Made by a program: the position numbers and the translations under genes. From NCBI GenBank assembly GCA_002305795.1, contig DBRF01000001.1, positions 22,899 to 54,287 of the forward strand: a stretch of 31,389 nucleotides of DNA, read 5' to 3'. Under the pieces are notes generated by a model. That model did not search any database. It saw only the letters and a program-made list of their open reading frames with translations, and was not told the origin of the DNA. This stretch comes from Ruminococcaceae bacterium UBA1375. GTDB taxonomy: Bacteria > Bacillota > Clostridia > Oscillospirales > Ruminococcaceae. Below are positions 21,303 through 28,432 of the stretch, piece after piece (the first letter of the stretch is position 1; every line of letters starts with the position of its first letter).

Positions 21303-21402
21303 CCACAAAACCGGCGGCATTTCCACAATTTTCTGGAAAAAGCAGTCAGGCATCCAAACATCCTCCAAAATTTTACCAATTCTTAAATTTCCGTTCCTAC
21401 GA

Positions 21403-21431
21403 TTGCCTAACCGGTACAAGGGTGGTATACT
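21403..21431 (+). promoter_or_regulatory. Promoter of the LCP gene
   Basis: TTGCCT (21403-21408), 17-base spacer, TATACT (21426-21431). Confidence 0.75.
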
Positions 21432-21466
21432 GGTACTGCATTGAAATTAAGGGAGAGACCAGTATC

Positions 21467-23062
21467 ATGAACCAACAGTCCTACCAGCCGGACCGGCCCA
21501 AATCCCGTCCTTTTGACTACGATTTGTCTTCCGGCCAGTCCAAACCGGCTCCCAGCCCCGAATTTGAAGAAATTTTCCGCCGGGCCAAGCAGCGCCAGCA
21601 GCAAACCCGGCCGTCCCAGCCCCCGACACCTAAATCTGCCGGCGAGCCCACTCGTCCTTATGACCCGCTGCCCTTCCCCGCCGCCACCAAGCGAACCAAG
21701 CCGGTCCACCTGGAAACAGGAAAAACCCAGTTGGAGCGGGACACCACCGCAGCCGTGCTGGAAAACGTCCAACGGCGATACGGCGGGGCTTCCCAGACCG
21801 AAGAACATTCCCAAAGCGTTTCCGCAGGGATTTCCGCCTATTCCGCCGCCCCTTCCTCCCGGCGGACCTTCCCCCAGCAAAGCAGAGGGGAAGGGCAGCA
21901 GCCTCCCCGGCAGCAAACGGCAGCTGTCCCAGAGCAGTACCAATACGCCATGGAGCAGTACCAAGCCCAGCAGCAAAAGCAAAACCAAAGCGGCGCCAAA
22001 GTGAAAAATCCGGCGGCTGATTCCTGGGAGGAACCGGCAGAGGTTTCCCCCAAGGAAAAAAGCAATAAAAAGAAAAAAAAGAAAAAGCACCGTAAAATCA
22101 CCTGCTGTTTGATTCCCTTCCTACTTTTGGTGGCGCTGGTGGTGGCGGGAATCTTTGCCTTCCAATACTACTTCGGCGGGCTGCAAACCGACCACACCCA
22201 ATACACCGACGAAGAACTGGGCATCAACTCCGCCGGGCTAGCGCTGGATGAGCAAAACATCACCAACATCGCCCTGTTCGGGGTAGACAGCCGGGAAGGG
22301 GACGACTCCGGCCGCAGCGACGCCACCATTATCCTGTCCATCGACCAGGAGCACGGCAAAATCAAGCTCACCTCCATCGCCCGGGACACCTACTGCCAAG
22401 TGCCGGGGCACGGTGAAACCAAAATCTGCCACGCCTATTTCTACGGCGGCCCCCAGCTGGCCATGGAAACCTTAAACAGCAACTTTGATTTGAACATCCG
22501 GGACTACGCCACCGTAAACTTCGACCAGATGGCGGACATCATCGACGCCGTGGGCGGGGTGGATATTGAGGTGGACGAAAACGAGCTGTTTTACACCAAC
22601 TCCCTGCAAAACTACTATGTGGAAACCGAAGGACGTCAGCCCAATCCCATCCAGTCCACCGGATTAGTTACCCTGGACGGGGAACAGGCGGTGTGCTACT
22701 CCCGGATCCGGAAGGAAAGCGGCGGGGATGACGCCCGGACCAACCGCCAGCGGGAGGTGCTGGAAGCGCTGCTGGCCAAGATCAAGACCCAGCCCATCTG
22801 GACCTGGCCGGATCTCTGCCGCCAGCTGCTGCCCATGATGGAAACCAGCCTGGACTATACCGACATTATGTGGCTGTCCATCTCCCTACTGGGGGATGTG
22901 CAGATGGAGATGACCAGCTTCCCCAACGAAAACTCCGACGCTTCCGGGGAAACCATCAGCGGCACCTGGTATTACGTCTACGACCTGGATGTGGCCAAAC
23001 AGCAGATCTACGACTTTATCTACAACGACATCCTGCCGGTGCAGCCGGACACGGAAGAATAA
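21467..23062 (+). CDS. LytR-CpsA-Psr (LCP) family wall-polymer ligase
   Basis: 531 aa. LCP enzymes transfer teichoic-acid or polysaccharide chains from an undecaprenyl carrier to peptidoglycan outside the membrane. A long, Pro/Gln-rich cytoplasmic arm (1-200) ends in a lysine run (KKKKKKKHRK), then one transmembrane helix (~212-236). The extracellular LCP domain shows its conserved sites: NIALFGVDSR and SDATIILSI, the arginine of IARDTY, and SRIRKESGGDDARTNRQREVL. ATG 21467 follows GGGAGAG and a good promoter; an upstream in-frame extension to 21272 crosses that promoter. The arm is much longer than in B. subtilis TagTUV. Single gene with its own terminator. Confidence 0.9.
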   Translation: MNQQSYQPDRPKSRPFDYDLSSGQSKPAPSPEFEEIFRRAKQRQQQTRPSQPPTPKSAGEPTRPYDPLPFPAATKRTKPVHLETGKTQLERDTTAAVLENVQRRYGGASQTEEHSQSVSAGISAYSAAPSSRRTFPQQSRGEGQQPPRQQTAAVPEQYQYAMEQYQAQQQKQNQSGAKVKNPAADSWEEPAEVSPKEKSNKKKKKKKHRKITCCLIPFLLLVALVVAGIFAFQYYFGGLQTDHTQYTDEELGINSAGLALDEQNITNIALFGVDSREGDDSGRSDATIILSIDQEHGKIKLTSIARDTYCQVPGHGETKICHAYFYGGPQLAMETLNSNFDLNIRDYATVNFDQMADIIDAVGGVDIEVDENELFYTNSLQNYYVETEGRQPNPIQSTGLVTLDGEQAVCYSRIRKESGGDDARTNRQREVLEALLAKIKTQPIWTWPDLCRQLLPMMETSLDYTDIMWLSISLLGDVQMEMTSFPNENSDASGETISGTWYYVYDLDVAKQQIYDFIYNDILPVQPDTEE

Positions 23063-23068
23063 CAAAGG

Positions 23069-23110
23069 AAAACGAGGTAAGAGTCCCAAGGGATGGTCTT
23101 ACCTCGTTTT
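23069..23110. terminator. Bidirectional terminator after LCP gene
   Basis: Perfect 14-bp stem 23069-23082 / 23097-23110 (AAAACGAGGTAAGA) with T-rich exit on both strands. Ends the LCP gene and the convergent SnoaL/ene-reductase transcript. Confidence 0.9.
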
Positions 23111-23153
23111 TTATGACTTATTGCAGCCGGAAATTGCGGGGGAAAACAGGGGG

Positions 23154-23639
23154 TTACAGCGCCACGCCGTTGCCCAGCTCGTCCTCAAAAATCACCCGCT
23201 TGCGCTTTAAGGTTGCGCTTTTGATCCGCCATTTGCCGTCCAGCTTCTCGTACTCGTCGTAGTAGTAGCCGTACCCTGCGGTGGCAATGACTCCAGGGAG
23301 CAGCAGCCGGTCGGAGAAGGGGATGATGCCTTTGGCGGTGGTGTCGGAAAGCAGCTCAATCTCCCCGGTGTGGCCCATATGGCAGCTTTGCAGCGCCGGA
23401 GGCAGCCCGTCGATGATTCCCTGGACCACCGCTTCCCTGCCCCGGGAAATGGGGGCGATGGGAAAGCCGGGATACTGCCCCTTAATGGGGTCCTTCACTG
23501 CGTCCTGGGAATCAAACCAGGCGTCGGGGGTAAACAACTCTTCCAGCTGGTCAAATTCCTTGGCGTCGATCACCCGGAAATACTTGGGGCGGAGCTGGCG
23601 GATTTCTTCGATGGCCAGCAGCTTTTCCAGATCAGTCAT
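23154..23639 (-). CDS. SnoaL-like (NTF2-fold) protein, BaiE-like candidate dehydratase
   Basis: 161 aa. A single alpha+beta NTF2/SnoaL-4 domain: N-terminal helices AIEEIRQLRPKYFRVIDAKEFDQLEELF, a central strand pair, and the C-terminal EKLDGKWRIKSATLKRKRV. Y20 and D25 in YFRVID have the same spacing as Tyr30/Asp35 in the active site of bile-acid 7-alpha-dehydratase BaiE, and a His pair (CHMGHT, 87/90) lies where BaiE has its catalytic His region. Overall similarity is low, so dehydratase or isomerase activity is inference. ATG 23639 follows AAGGAGGT; it starts 20 bases after the ene-reductase gene in one operon, ending at the terminator. Confidence 0.75.
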   Translation of the reverse strand: MTDLEKLLAIEEIRQLRPKYFRVIDAKEFDQLEELFTPDAWFDSQDAVKDPIKGQYPGFPIAPISRGREAVVQGIIDGLPPALQSCHMGHTGEIELLSDTTAKGIIPFSDRLLLPGVIATAGYGYYYDEYEKLDGKWRIKSATLKRKRVIFEDELGNGVAL

Positions 23640-23659
23640 ACTAAAACTACCTCCTTGGG

Positions 23660-25576
23660 TTACTCCATCACCCGAATGGCGTGATAGCCTTCGTGGATGG
23701 CATTGAGAATCTTCCGGGGACCTACCGCATCACCGATGACGGTGACGTTGTCGTAGTTGTCTTCCAGCAGGTCTTCCAACTGGTTGTTGGCCTTAAATCC
23801 GGCGGCGTTGAGGATGGTGTCGCAGGGGATGGTGACGGTTTGGCCATCCTTTTCGTAGGTGACGGAATCGGCGGTGATATTGGTGACCTTGGCGCCGGCC
23901 GCCACCTTCACCCCCCGGTCACGGACCATGTTCCGCAGTTGCTGGTCGTTGTTCAAGCAGTGGGCTGCGGTGTACAGGATGTCCGGGAGCATTTCCACAA
24001 TGGTGACTTCCTCGGCGTTGGGGGCGATGTCGCAGGCCGCTTCAGTACCTGCCAAGCCGCCGCCGATAATCACTACCTTTTTGCCCACTCCCACCTTGTG
24101 GGTGAGATAATCCGACACCAGCTGGGCATGTTCAATGCCGGGGATGGGAGGAACGGCAGGAGAAGCGCCGGCCGCCAAAATTACCTTATCATAGTGGCCG
24201 CCCAGCACGTTTTCCGCCGTGGCGGTTTTGTTGTAGCACACCTTCACCCCCAGCTTTTCGCACTGGGTCTTCATGTACTGGATGGATTTGAGGATGTCCG
24301 CCTTAAAGTCCGGGCCGCCGGCTGCCCAAAGGGTGCCGCCCAGACGGTCGGATTTCTCCCAAAGCTCCACATCCCAGCCCCGCTGACGGGCGGTGATAGC
24401 GGCGCTCATGCCGCCGGGGCCGCCGCCGATGACCAGGATGGACTTTTTGGAGCCGTCGGGTTTGGGCAGGGCGTAATCCTTTTCGGCATAGCAGGTGGGG
24501 TTCACGGCGCAGTAGTAGTGCTTGCCGGAAAATCCCGCCAGCAGGCATTCGTTGCAGCCGATGCAGGGACGGATGTCCTCGTACCGGCCTTCCTTCATTT
24601 TAGTGGGCCAGTAGGGGTCCGCCAGCATTTCGTGGGCCAGGCCCAGATAATCCAGGGTGCCGTCTGCAATGACCTTCTTGGCCAATTCGGGGTCATACAG
24701 CTTGCCGTCTCCCAGCACCGGGATGTTCACGGCGTTCTTAATGGCCTGCTGCACGTCCAGCTTGTGGCCGGGCTTGGAATAGATGGTGGTAATGGCCTGG
24801 TACCATTCTTCGTAACAGCCGGTGTCCACATGGAGGGCGGTGATGCCGCTCTTTTCCAGAATCTTGGCCATTTCAATGCCTTCGTCCAGGGTGCGGAAGC
24901 CCTTCACCCGCTGGTCGGGGGTGAACTTCACCAAAATGGGGAAGCCCTTGGGCACGTTCTGCTGGATGGCCTGGATACATTCCAAGGTGAAGCGCATCCG
25001 GTTTTCCAAGCTGCCGCCGTACTCGTCGGTGCGGTTGTTCCACTGCTTGGACTGGAACTGATCCAGCAGGTAGCCGCCGTAGGCGTGCAGCTCCACGGCG
25101 TCCGCCCCGGCGCTGATGGCCAGGCTGGCGGAGTAGCCTACCTTTTCCACCAGATATTGGATGTCCTCTTTGGCAAAGGGCTTGCAGATCAAATCCGGGA
25201 ACCAGAAAGCCCCCACCGAACCGGCGGAATAAGGAGGGGTGAAGGGGTCGGTGAACTGCTGGCGGCCCAGACCGGGGGAAAGCTGGACACACACCTTGGC
25301 GCCGTAATTGTGGCAGCGCTCGATCAGCATATTCAACCGTTCCACATGGTGGAAGTTGGAAAGTTCGGTACAGGGCCGGGGTTCGTATTTGGTGGAAATC
25401 ACATTGGCGCCGGTGATAATCAGTCCGGCTCCGCCTTTGGCCCGTTCCATGAAATAGTTGATTCCGTCAATGCAGTAGGCGCCGTCCGCTTCCCCGGTGG
25501 TGCCCATGGGGGACATGAAGATCCGGTTTTTCAGCTTCATGGTGCCAAGTTGAGTTTTGTCAAACAATCCGTGCAT
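23660..25576 (-). CDS. Fe-S flavin ene-reductase, old-yellow-enzyme/2,4-dienoyl-CoA reductase type (BaiCD/FadH-like)
   Basis: 638 aa, full-length for this family. Reduces C=C bonds conjugated to a carbonyl. N-terminal FMN TIM barrel (~1-330) with SPMGTTGEADG, VELHAYGGYLLDQF and NRTDEYGGSLENRMRF; [4Fe-4S] site C338, C341, C344, C356 in CIGCNEC...C; FAD/NAD(P)H-binding part with IGGGPGGMSAA (~382) and VVIIGGGLAGTEAA (~490). Relatives act on dienoyl-CoA, bile-acid enones (BaiCD, BaiH), daidzein and steroid enones; the substrate here is unknown. ATG 25582 is only a base or two from GGAG, so ATG 25576 (seven bases) is preferred. Operon with a SnoaL-like gene; consensus promoter upstream. Confidence 0.9.
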   Translation of the reverse strand: MHGLFDKTQLGTMKLKNRIFMSPMGTTGEADGAYCIDGINYFMERAKGGAGLIITGANVISTKYEPRPCTELSNFHHVERLNMLIERCHNYGAKVCVQLSPGLGRQQFTDPFTPPYSAGSVGAFWFPDLICKPFAKEDIQYLVEKVGYSASLAISAGADAVELHAYGGYLLDQFQSKQWNNRTDEYGGSLENRMRFTLECIQAIQQNVPKGFPILVKFTPDQRVKGFRTLDEGIEMAKILEKSGITALHVDTGCYEEWYQAITTIYSKPGHKLDVQQAIKNAVNIPVLGDGKLYDPELAKKVIADGTLDYLGLAHEMLADPYWPTKMKEGRYEDIRPCIGCNECLLAGFSGKHYYCAVNPTCYAEKDYALPKPDGSKKSILVIGGGPGGMSAAITARQRGWDVELWEKSDRLGGTLWAAGGPDFKADILKSIQYMKTQCEKLGVKVCYNKTATAENVLGGHYDKVILAAGASPAVPPIPGIEHAQLVSDYLTHKVGVGKKVVIIGGGLAGTEAACDIAPNAEEVTIVEMLPDILYTAAHCLNNDQQLRNMVRDRGVKVAAGAKVTNITADSVTYEKDGQTVTIPCDTILNAAGFKANNQLEDLLEDNYDNVTVIGDAVGPRKILNAIHEGYHAIRVME

Positions 25577-25587
25577 ACACATACTCC

Positions 25588-25639
25588 TTTACCTAAATTT
25601 CGACGCAGGGTTGGGGGAAAATTCCCCTATTTACCTAAA
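25588..25639 (-). repeat. Direct repeat TTTAGGTAAA in the ene-reductase leader (candidate operator)
   Basis: TTTACCTAAA on the plus strand at 25588-25597 and 25630-25639, spaced 42 bases (about four helical turns), one at the transcription start and one at the ribosome-binding site. Each has TTTA/TAAA dyad symmetry. Between them a GGGGAA/TTCCCC hairpin lies at about 25614-25627. Confidence 0.45.
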
Positions 25640-25642
25640 ACA

Positions 25643-25671
25643 ATTATACCGGACGGCAAAATATCTGTCAA
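25643..25671 (-). promoter_or_regulatory. Consensus promoter of the ene-reductase/SnoaL operon
   Basis: Minus strand perfect TTGACA (25671-25666) and TATAAT (25648-25643), 17 bases apart. A fully consensus promoter on a catabolic-type operon suggests high expression held back by a repressor. Confidence 0.85.
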
Positions 25672-25855
25672 TATGTAACAAATTTCTCAAATATTGAACC
25701 GTCTTGTCAGTAAAAAAGAAGTCCTATCTTCCCTTTTTCCTGAATTTGAGGAAAATCCCGACCCCTTTTCCATCCTTGCCGCCGAAAATCCCCTCCTATC
25801 TTCCAAAACGTCGTTTTAAAGCAGATTTTGCGAAGAAAACAGCATGAAAAGACTA
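25672..25855. other. Intergenic region upstream of tRNA-Ser
   Basis: AT-rich, no convincing gene. Holds an 11-bp direct repeat TCCTATCTTCC at 25722-25732 and 25794-25804; function unknown. Confidence 0.5.
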
Positions 25856-25883
25856 TTGCAATTTTCAAATTCCATGGTATAAT
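25856..25883 (+). promoter_or_regulatory. Promoter of the tRNA-Ser/tRNA-Val transcript
   Basis: TTGCAA (25856-25861), 16-base spacer, TATAAT (25878-25883). Confidence 0.7.
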
Positions 25884-25929
25884 ATCTTTGTTCGGCAATC
25901 GGCGGATTGCCCTTTGCCCGCTCCAATTT

Positions 25930-26022
25930 GGAGATGTAGCGAAGTGGTCGTAACGCGAACGACTCGAAATCGTTTGAGGGCTTATAAACCCTCCGTGGGT
26001 TCGAATCCCACCATCTCCGCCA
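25930..26022 (+). tRNA. tRNA-Ser (anticodon CGA)
   Basis: 93 bases, class II with a long variable arm (GAGGGC...CCCTC). Acceptor GGAGATG/CATCTCC, anticodon stem AACGA/TCGTT with loop CTCGAAA, anticodon CGA (reads UCG), T-arm GTGGG-TTCGAAT-CCCAC, discriminator G, encoded CCA. Confidence 0.96.
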
Positions 26023-26044
26023 TATTGCCGTTTGTTGTGATTAT

Positions 26045-26121
26045 GAAGGCGTAGCTCAGTTGGTTAGAGTACCTGCTTGACATGCAGGGGGTCGGTGGTT
26101 CAAGTCCACTCGTCTTCACCA
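26045..26121 (+). tRNA. tRNA-Val (anticodon GAC)
   Basis: 77 bases, encoded CCA. Acceptor GAAGGCG/CGTCTTC (one G-T), anticodon stem CCTGC/GCAGG with loop TTGACAT, anticodon GAC, T-arm with TTCAAGT. It lies 22 bases after tRNA-Ser, likely one transcript. Confidence 0.96.
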
Positions 26122-26141
26122 CGTCGTGACAAGCGACGCAG

Positions 26142-26174
26142 AACCCTCAGCCAAAGGCTGAGGGTTTTTGTTTT
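26142..26174 (+). terminator. Terminator of the tRNA transcript
   Basis: Perfect 11-bp stem AACCCTCAGCC (26142-26152) / GGCTGAGGGTT (26156-26166), AAA loop, then TTTGTTTT. Confidence 0.92.
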
Positions 26175-26205
26175 GTCCAACTTTCCCCTGTCCCGGCAAA
26201 GCCGG

Positions 26206-26234
26206 TTGCAATTTCCCGGGCAATGGAGTATACT
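26206..26234 (+). promoter_or_regulatory. Promoter of the TM1266-like/hydG operon
   Basis: TTGCAA (26206-26211), 17-base spacer, TATACT (26229-26234). Confidence 0.75.
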
Positions 26235-26357
26235 AAATCTTGTCCGGTGCGGAGCGAGAGGATTCTTTCTCCAAACCCAATTCATTGATTCTTACTGCAA
26301 AGAGCGGGAATTCCCTATCTGCACAGCGAGGCCAGAATCTGTCCTGTTTGGTTTTGT

Positions 26358-26384
26358 CCGTGCCCTTGGGGTGCGGCTTTTTTT
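26358..26384 (+). terminator. Terminator-like hairpin in the hydG operon leader (possible attenuator)
   Basis: CCGTGCCC (26358-26365) pairs with GGGTGCGG (26369-26376, two G-T pairs), followed by C and seven T (26378-26384), only 22 bases before the first ATG and about 120 bases after the expected transcription start. Confidence 0.45.
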
Positions 26385-26406
26385 GCGCAAGGAAAGGAGC
26401 AAAACC

Positions 26407-26652
26407 ATGCAGCAGCGGGTAGCCCTCATCGGAATCCTGGTGGAAAACAAGGATTCGGTAGAAAAGATCAATTCCCTTCTCCACCAGTGGGAGCAGTACA
26501 TCATCGGACGGATGGGCATTCCCCACCGGGAACGGGGGGTTTCCATCATCAGCATCGCCATGGACGCCCCCCAGGACGCCATCAGCGCCCTGTCCGGCAA
26601 GCTGGGAAGCCTCCCCGGCGTCAGCTCCAAAGTCATCTACACCAAAGCATAA
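26407..26652 (+). CDS. TM1266-like iron-only hydrogenase system regulator
   Basis: 81 aa, ACT/NikR-C-like small alpha-beta domain: RVALIGILVENKDSVEKINSLLHQW, IIGRMGIPHRERGVSIISIAMDA, and SALSGKLGSLPGVSSKVIYTKA. This family is encoded beside hydrogenase maturation genes (TM1266 next to hydG in Thermotoga), and is thought to sense a ligand, but no mechanism is proven. No DNA-binding domain is present. ATG 26407 follows AAAGGAG; the longer open frame from 26077 runs through the tRNA and terminator and is not real. It lies 16 bases before hydG. Confidence 0.9.
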   Translation: MQQRVALIGILVENKDSVEKINSLLHQWEQYIIGRMGIPHRERGVSIISIAMDAPQDAISALSGKLGSLPGVSSKVIYTKA

Positions 26653-26668
26653 AAAGGAAGGAAGCGCT

Positions 26669-28087
26669 ATGTACAATCCAAATTCCATGAAAGCGGAGGA
26701 ATTTATCGACCACCAGGAAATTTTGGACACCCTGGAGTACGCCGCCGCCCACAAACACGATGAAGCCCTCATTGACGAAATCTTAAACAAAGCCCGGCTG
26801 CGCAAAGGGCTGTCCCACCGGGACGCCGCGGTGCTGCTGGACTGCGACATTCCCGAAAAGAACAGGGAAATCGAAGAACTGGCCCGCCAGATTAAGCTGG
26901 ATTTCTACGGCAACCGGATCGTCATGTTCGCCCCCCTGTACCTGTCCAACTACTGCGTCAACGGCTGCGTCTACTGTCCCTACCACCATCAAAACCACCA
27001 CATCCCCCGGAAAAAATTAACCCAGGAGGAAATCCGCAAGGAGGTCATCGCCTTGCAGGACATGGGCCACAAGCGGCTGGCGCTGGAAACCGGGGAGGAC
27101 CCGGTGAACAACCCCATTGAGTATGTGCTGGAATCCATCAAGACCATCTATTCCATTAAGCACAAAAACGGGGCCATCCGCCGGGTGAACGTGAACATTG
27201 CCGCCACCACCGTGGAAAACTACCGCAAGCTGAAAGAAGCGGGCATCGGCACCTACATCCTGTTCCAGGAAACCTACCACAAGGAAAGCTACGAAAAGCT
27301 CCATCCGGTAGGACCCAAGCACAACTACGCCTACCACACCGAAGCCATGGACCGCGCCATGGAGGGCGGCATCGACGACGTGGGGCTGGGAGTGCTGTTC
27401 GGCCTGGAGCTGTACCGGTATGAATTTGCCGGGTTGTTGATGCACGCCGAACACCTGGAAGCGGTTCACGGGGTGGGCCCCCACACCATCAGCGTACCCC
27501 GCATCCGCCGGGCGGACGACATCGACCCAAGTGCCTTCGACAACGGCATCGACGACGACACCTTCGCCAAAATCGTGGCCTGCATCCGCATTGCGGTGCC
27601 CTACACCGGCATGATCGTCTCCACCCGGGAAAACCAGAAGTGCCGGGAACGGGTGCTGGGGCTGGGCATCAGCCAGATCTCCGGGGGCAGCCGCACCAGC
27701 GTGGGGGGCTACTGCGAGCCGGAACCGGAAGACGAGGATTCCTCCCAGTTTGAAGTCTCCGACAACCGCACTTTGGATCAGGTGGTGAACTGGCTGATGC
27801 GGCTTGGCTACATCCCCTCTTTCTGCACCGCCTGCTACCGGGAAGGCCGCACCGGCGACCGGTTCATGAGCCTGTGCAAAGCGGGACAAATCCAGAACTG
27901 CTGCCACCCCAACGCCTTGATGACCTTGCAGGAGTACCTGGAGGACTACGCTTCCCCGGACACCAAGGCTATTGGGGAAGCGCTGGTTCACCGGGAAATG
28001 GCCAACATCCCCAAGGAAAAGGTGCGCCAAATTGCCTTAGATCACATCAAGCACATCAAAATGGGAGAACGGGATTTCCGGTTCTGA
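26669..28087 (+). CDS. hydG: [FeFe] hydrogenase maturase HydG
   Basis: 472 aa, the normal length. Radical-SAM tyrosine lyase that splits tyrosine to p-cresol and makes the CO and CN ligands of the H-cluster as an Fe(CO)2(CN) synthon. Radical-SAM motif C96-x3-C100-x2-C103 (CVNGCVYC). The C-terminal auxiliary cluster residues C386, C389 and C412 (CTACYREGRTGDRF ... CC) are at the positions known from HydG of Clostridium acetobutylicum. ATG 26669 follows AAAGGAAGG. HydE, HydF and the hydrogenase itself are not in the window, so the maturation genes are dispersed. Operon with the TM1266-like regulator; terminator downstream. Confidence 0.96.
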   Translation: MYNPNSMKAEEFIDHQEILDTLEYAAAHKHDEALIDEILNKARLRKGLSHRDAAVLLDCDIPEKNREIEELARQIKLDFYGNRIVMFAPLYLSNYCVNGCVYCPYHHQNHHIPRKKLTQEEIRKEVIALQDMGHKRLALETGEDPVNNPIEYVLESIKTIYSIKHKNGAIRRVNVNIAATTVENYRKLKEAGIGTYILFQETYHKESYEKLHPVGPKHNYAYHTEAMDRAMEGGIDDVGLGVLFGLELYRYEFAGLLMHAEHLEAVHGVGPHTISVPRIRRADDIDPSAFDNGIDDDTFAKIVACIRIAVPYTGMIVSTRENQKCRERVLGLGISQISGGSRTSVGGYCEPEPEDEDSSQFEVSDNRTLDQVVNWLMRLGYIPSFCTACYREGRTGDRFMSLCKAGQIQNCCHPNALMTLQEYLEDYASPDTKAIGEALVHREMANIPKEKVRQIALDHIKHIKMGERDFRF

Positions 28088-28099
28088 ATTTAAAGTTTA

Positions 28100-28151
28100 G
28101 GTCAATCCTTTTTAAAGGATTGTGGGGTTGCAAGGGGCGACGCCCCTGCAA
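28100..28151 (+). other. Hairpins downstream of hydG
   Basis: CAATCC/GGATTG dyad around 28103-28122, then TTGCA-A-GGGGCG (28128-28139) / CGCCCCTGCAA (28141-28151). The second resembles the GGGGC/GCCCC module of the composite repeat nearby. Confidence 0.55.
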
Positions 28152-28170
28152 GAATTGAATCCGAAAGACG

Positions 28171-28205
28171 AAGGACACAGTGATTAAGCTGTGTCCTTTT
28201 GTTAT
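28171..28205 (+). terminator. Terminator of hydG operon
   Basis: Perfect 10-bp stem AAGGACACAG (28171-28180) / CTGTGTCCTT (28189-28198) followed by TTGTTAT. Confidence 0.85.
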
Positions 28206-28209
28206 ATTC

Positions 28210-28242
28210 AGAAAACAAAAGAGACCGGGCAAAGCCGGTCTC
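28210..28242 (-). terminator. Terminator of the G1P dehydrogenase gene
   Basis: Perfect 8-bp stem GAGACCGG (28221-28228) / CCGGTCTC (28235-28242); on the minus strand followed by TTTTGTTTTC. It lies beyond the repeat element, so the repeat would be in the 3' untranslated region. Confidence 0.75.
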
Positions 28243-28249
28243 GATTACC

Positions 28250-28430
28250 ATAGCAGGGGCTTTGCCCCTAGAATCCACTGCGTGGGATTCGTATCCACTG
28301 TGTGGGATTCGTATCCACTGCGTGGGATTCGACCCCAGCAGCTTTTTGAAAAAAGCTGCACCAAAAACTTTTAAGTTGGCTTTTTCTCCAGCCTGACAAG
28401 CCTTCGGCATGTTTCTGACTAAAAACTTTA
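28250..28430 (-). repeat. Composite intergenic repeat, copy B (three 20-bp units)
   Basis: GGGGC-TTT-GCCCC hairpin (28256-28268), three contiguous 20-bp units ATCCACTGCGTGGGATTCGT (28273-28292, 28293-28312, 28313-28332; the middle one has one change), a GCAGCTTT/AAAGCTGC hairpin (28338-28359), and TTTCTGACTAAAAACTTT (28411-28428). Copy A at 5897-6021 has two units. Both directly follow a minus-strand stop codon. Confidence 0.88.
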
Positions 28431-28432
28431 AA

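Noticed and set aside
23681..25678. 665-aa plus-strand frame opposite the ene-reductase
   Set aside because: Antisense of a full-length conserved enzyme with Fe-S and dinucleotide motifs; no independent homology.
26077..26406. N-terminal extension of the TM1266-like protein
   Set aside because: Would cover tRNA-Val, its terminator and the operon promoter; the ribosome-binding site supports ATG 26407.
28273..28332. Three tandem 20-bp repeats considered as a CRISPR array
   Set aside because: Units are contiguous with no spacers, occur twice in the window with flanking conserved blocks, and no cas genes are present.
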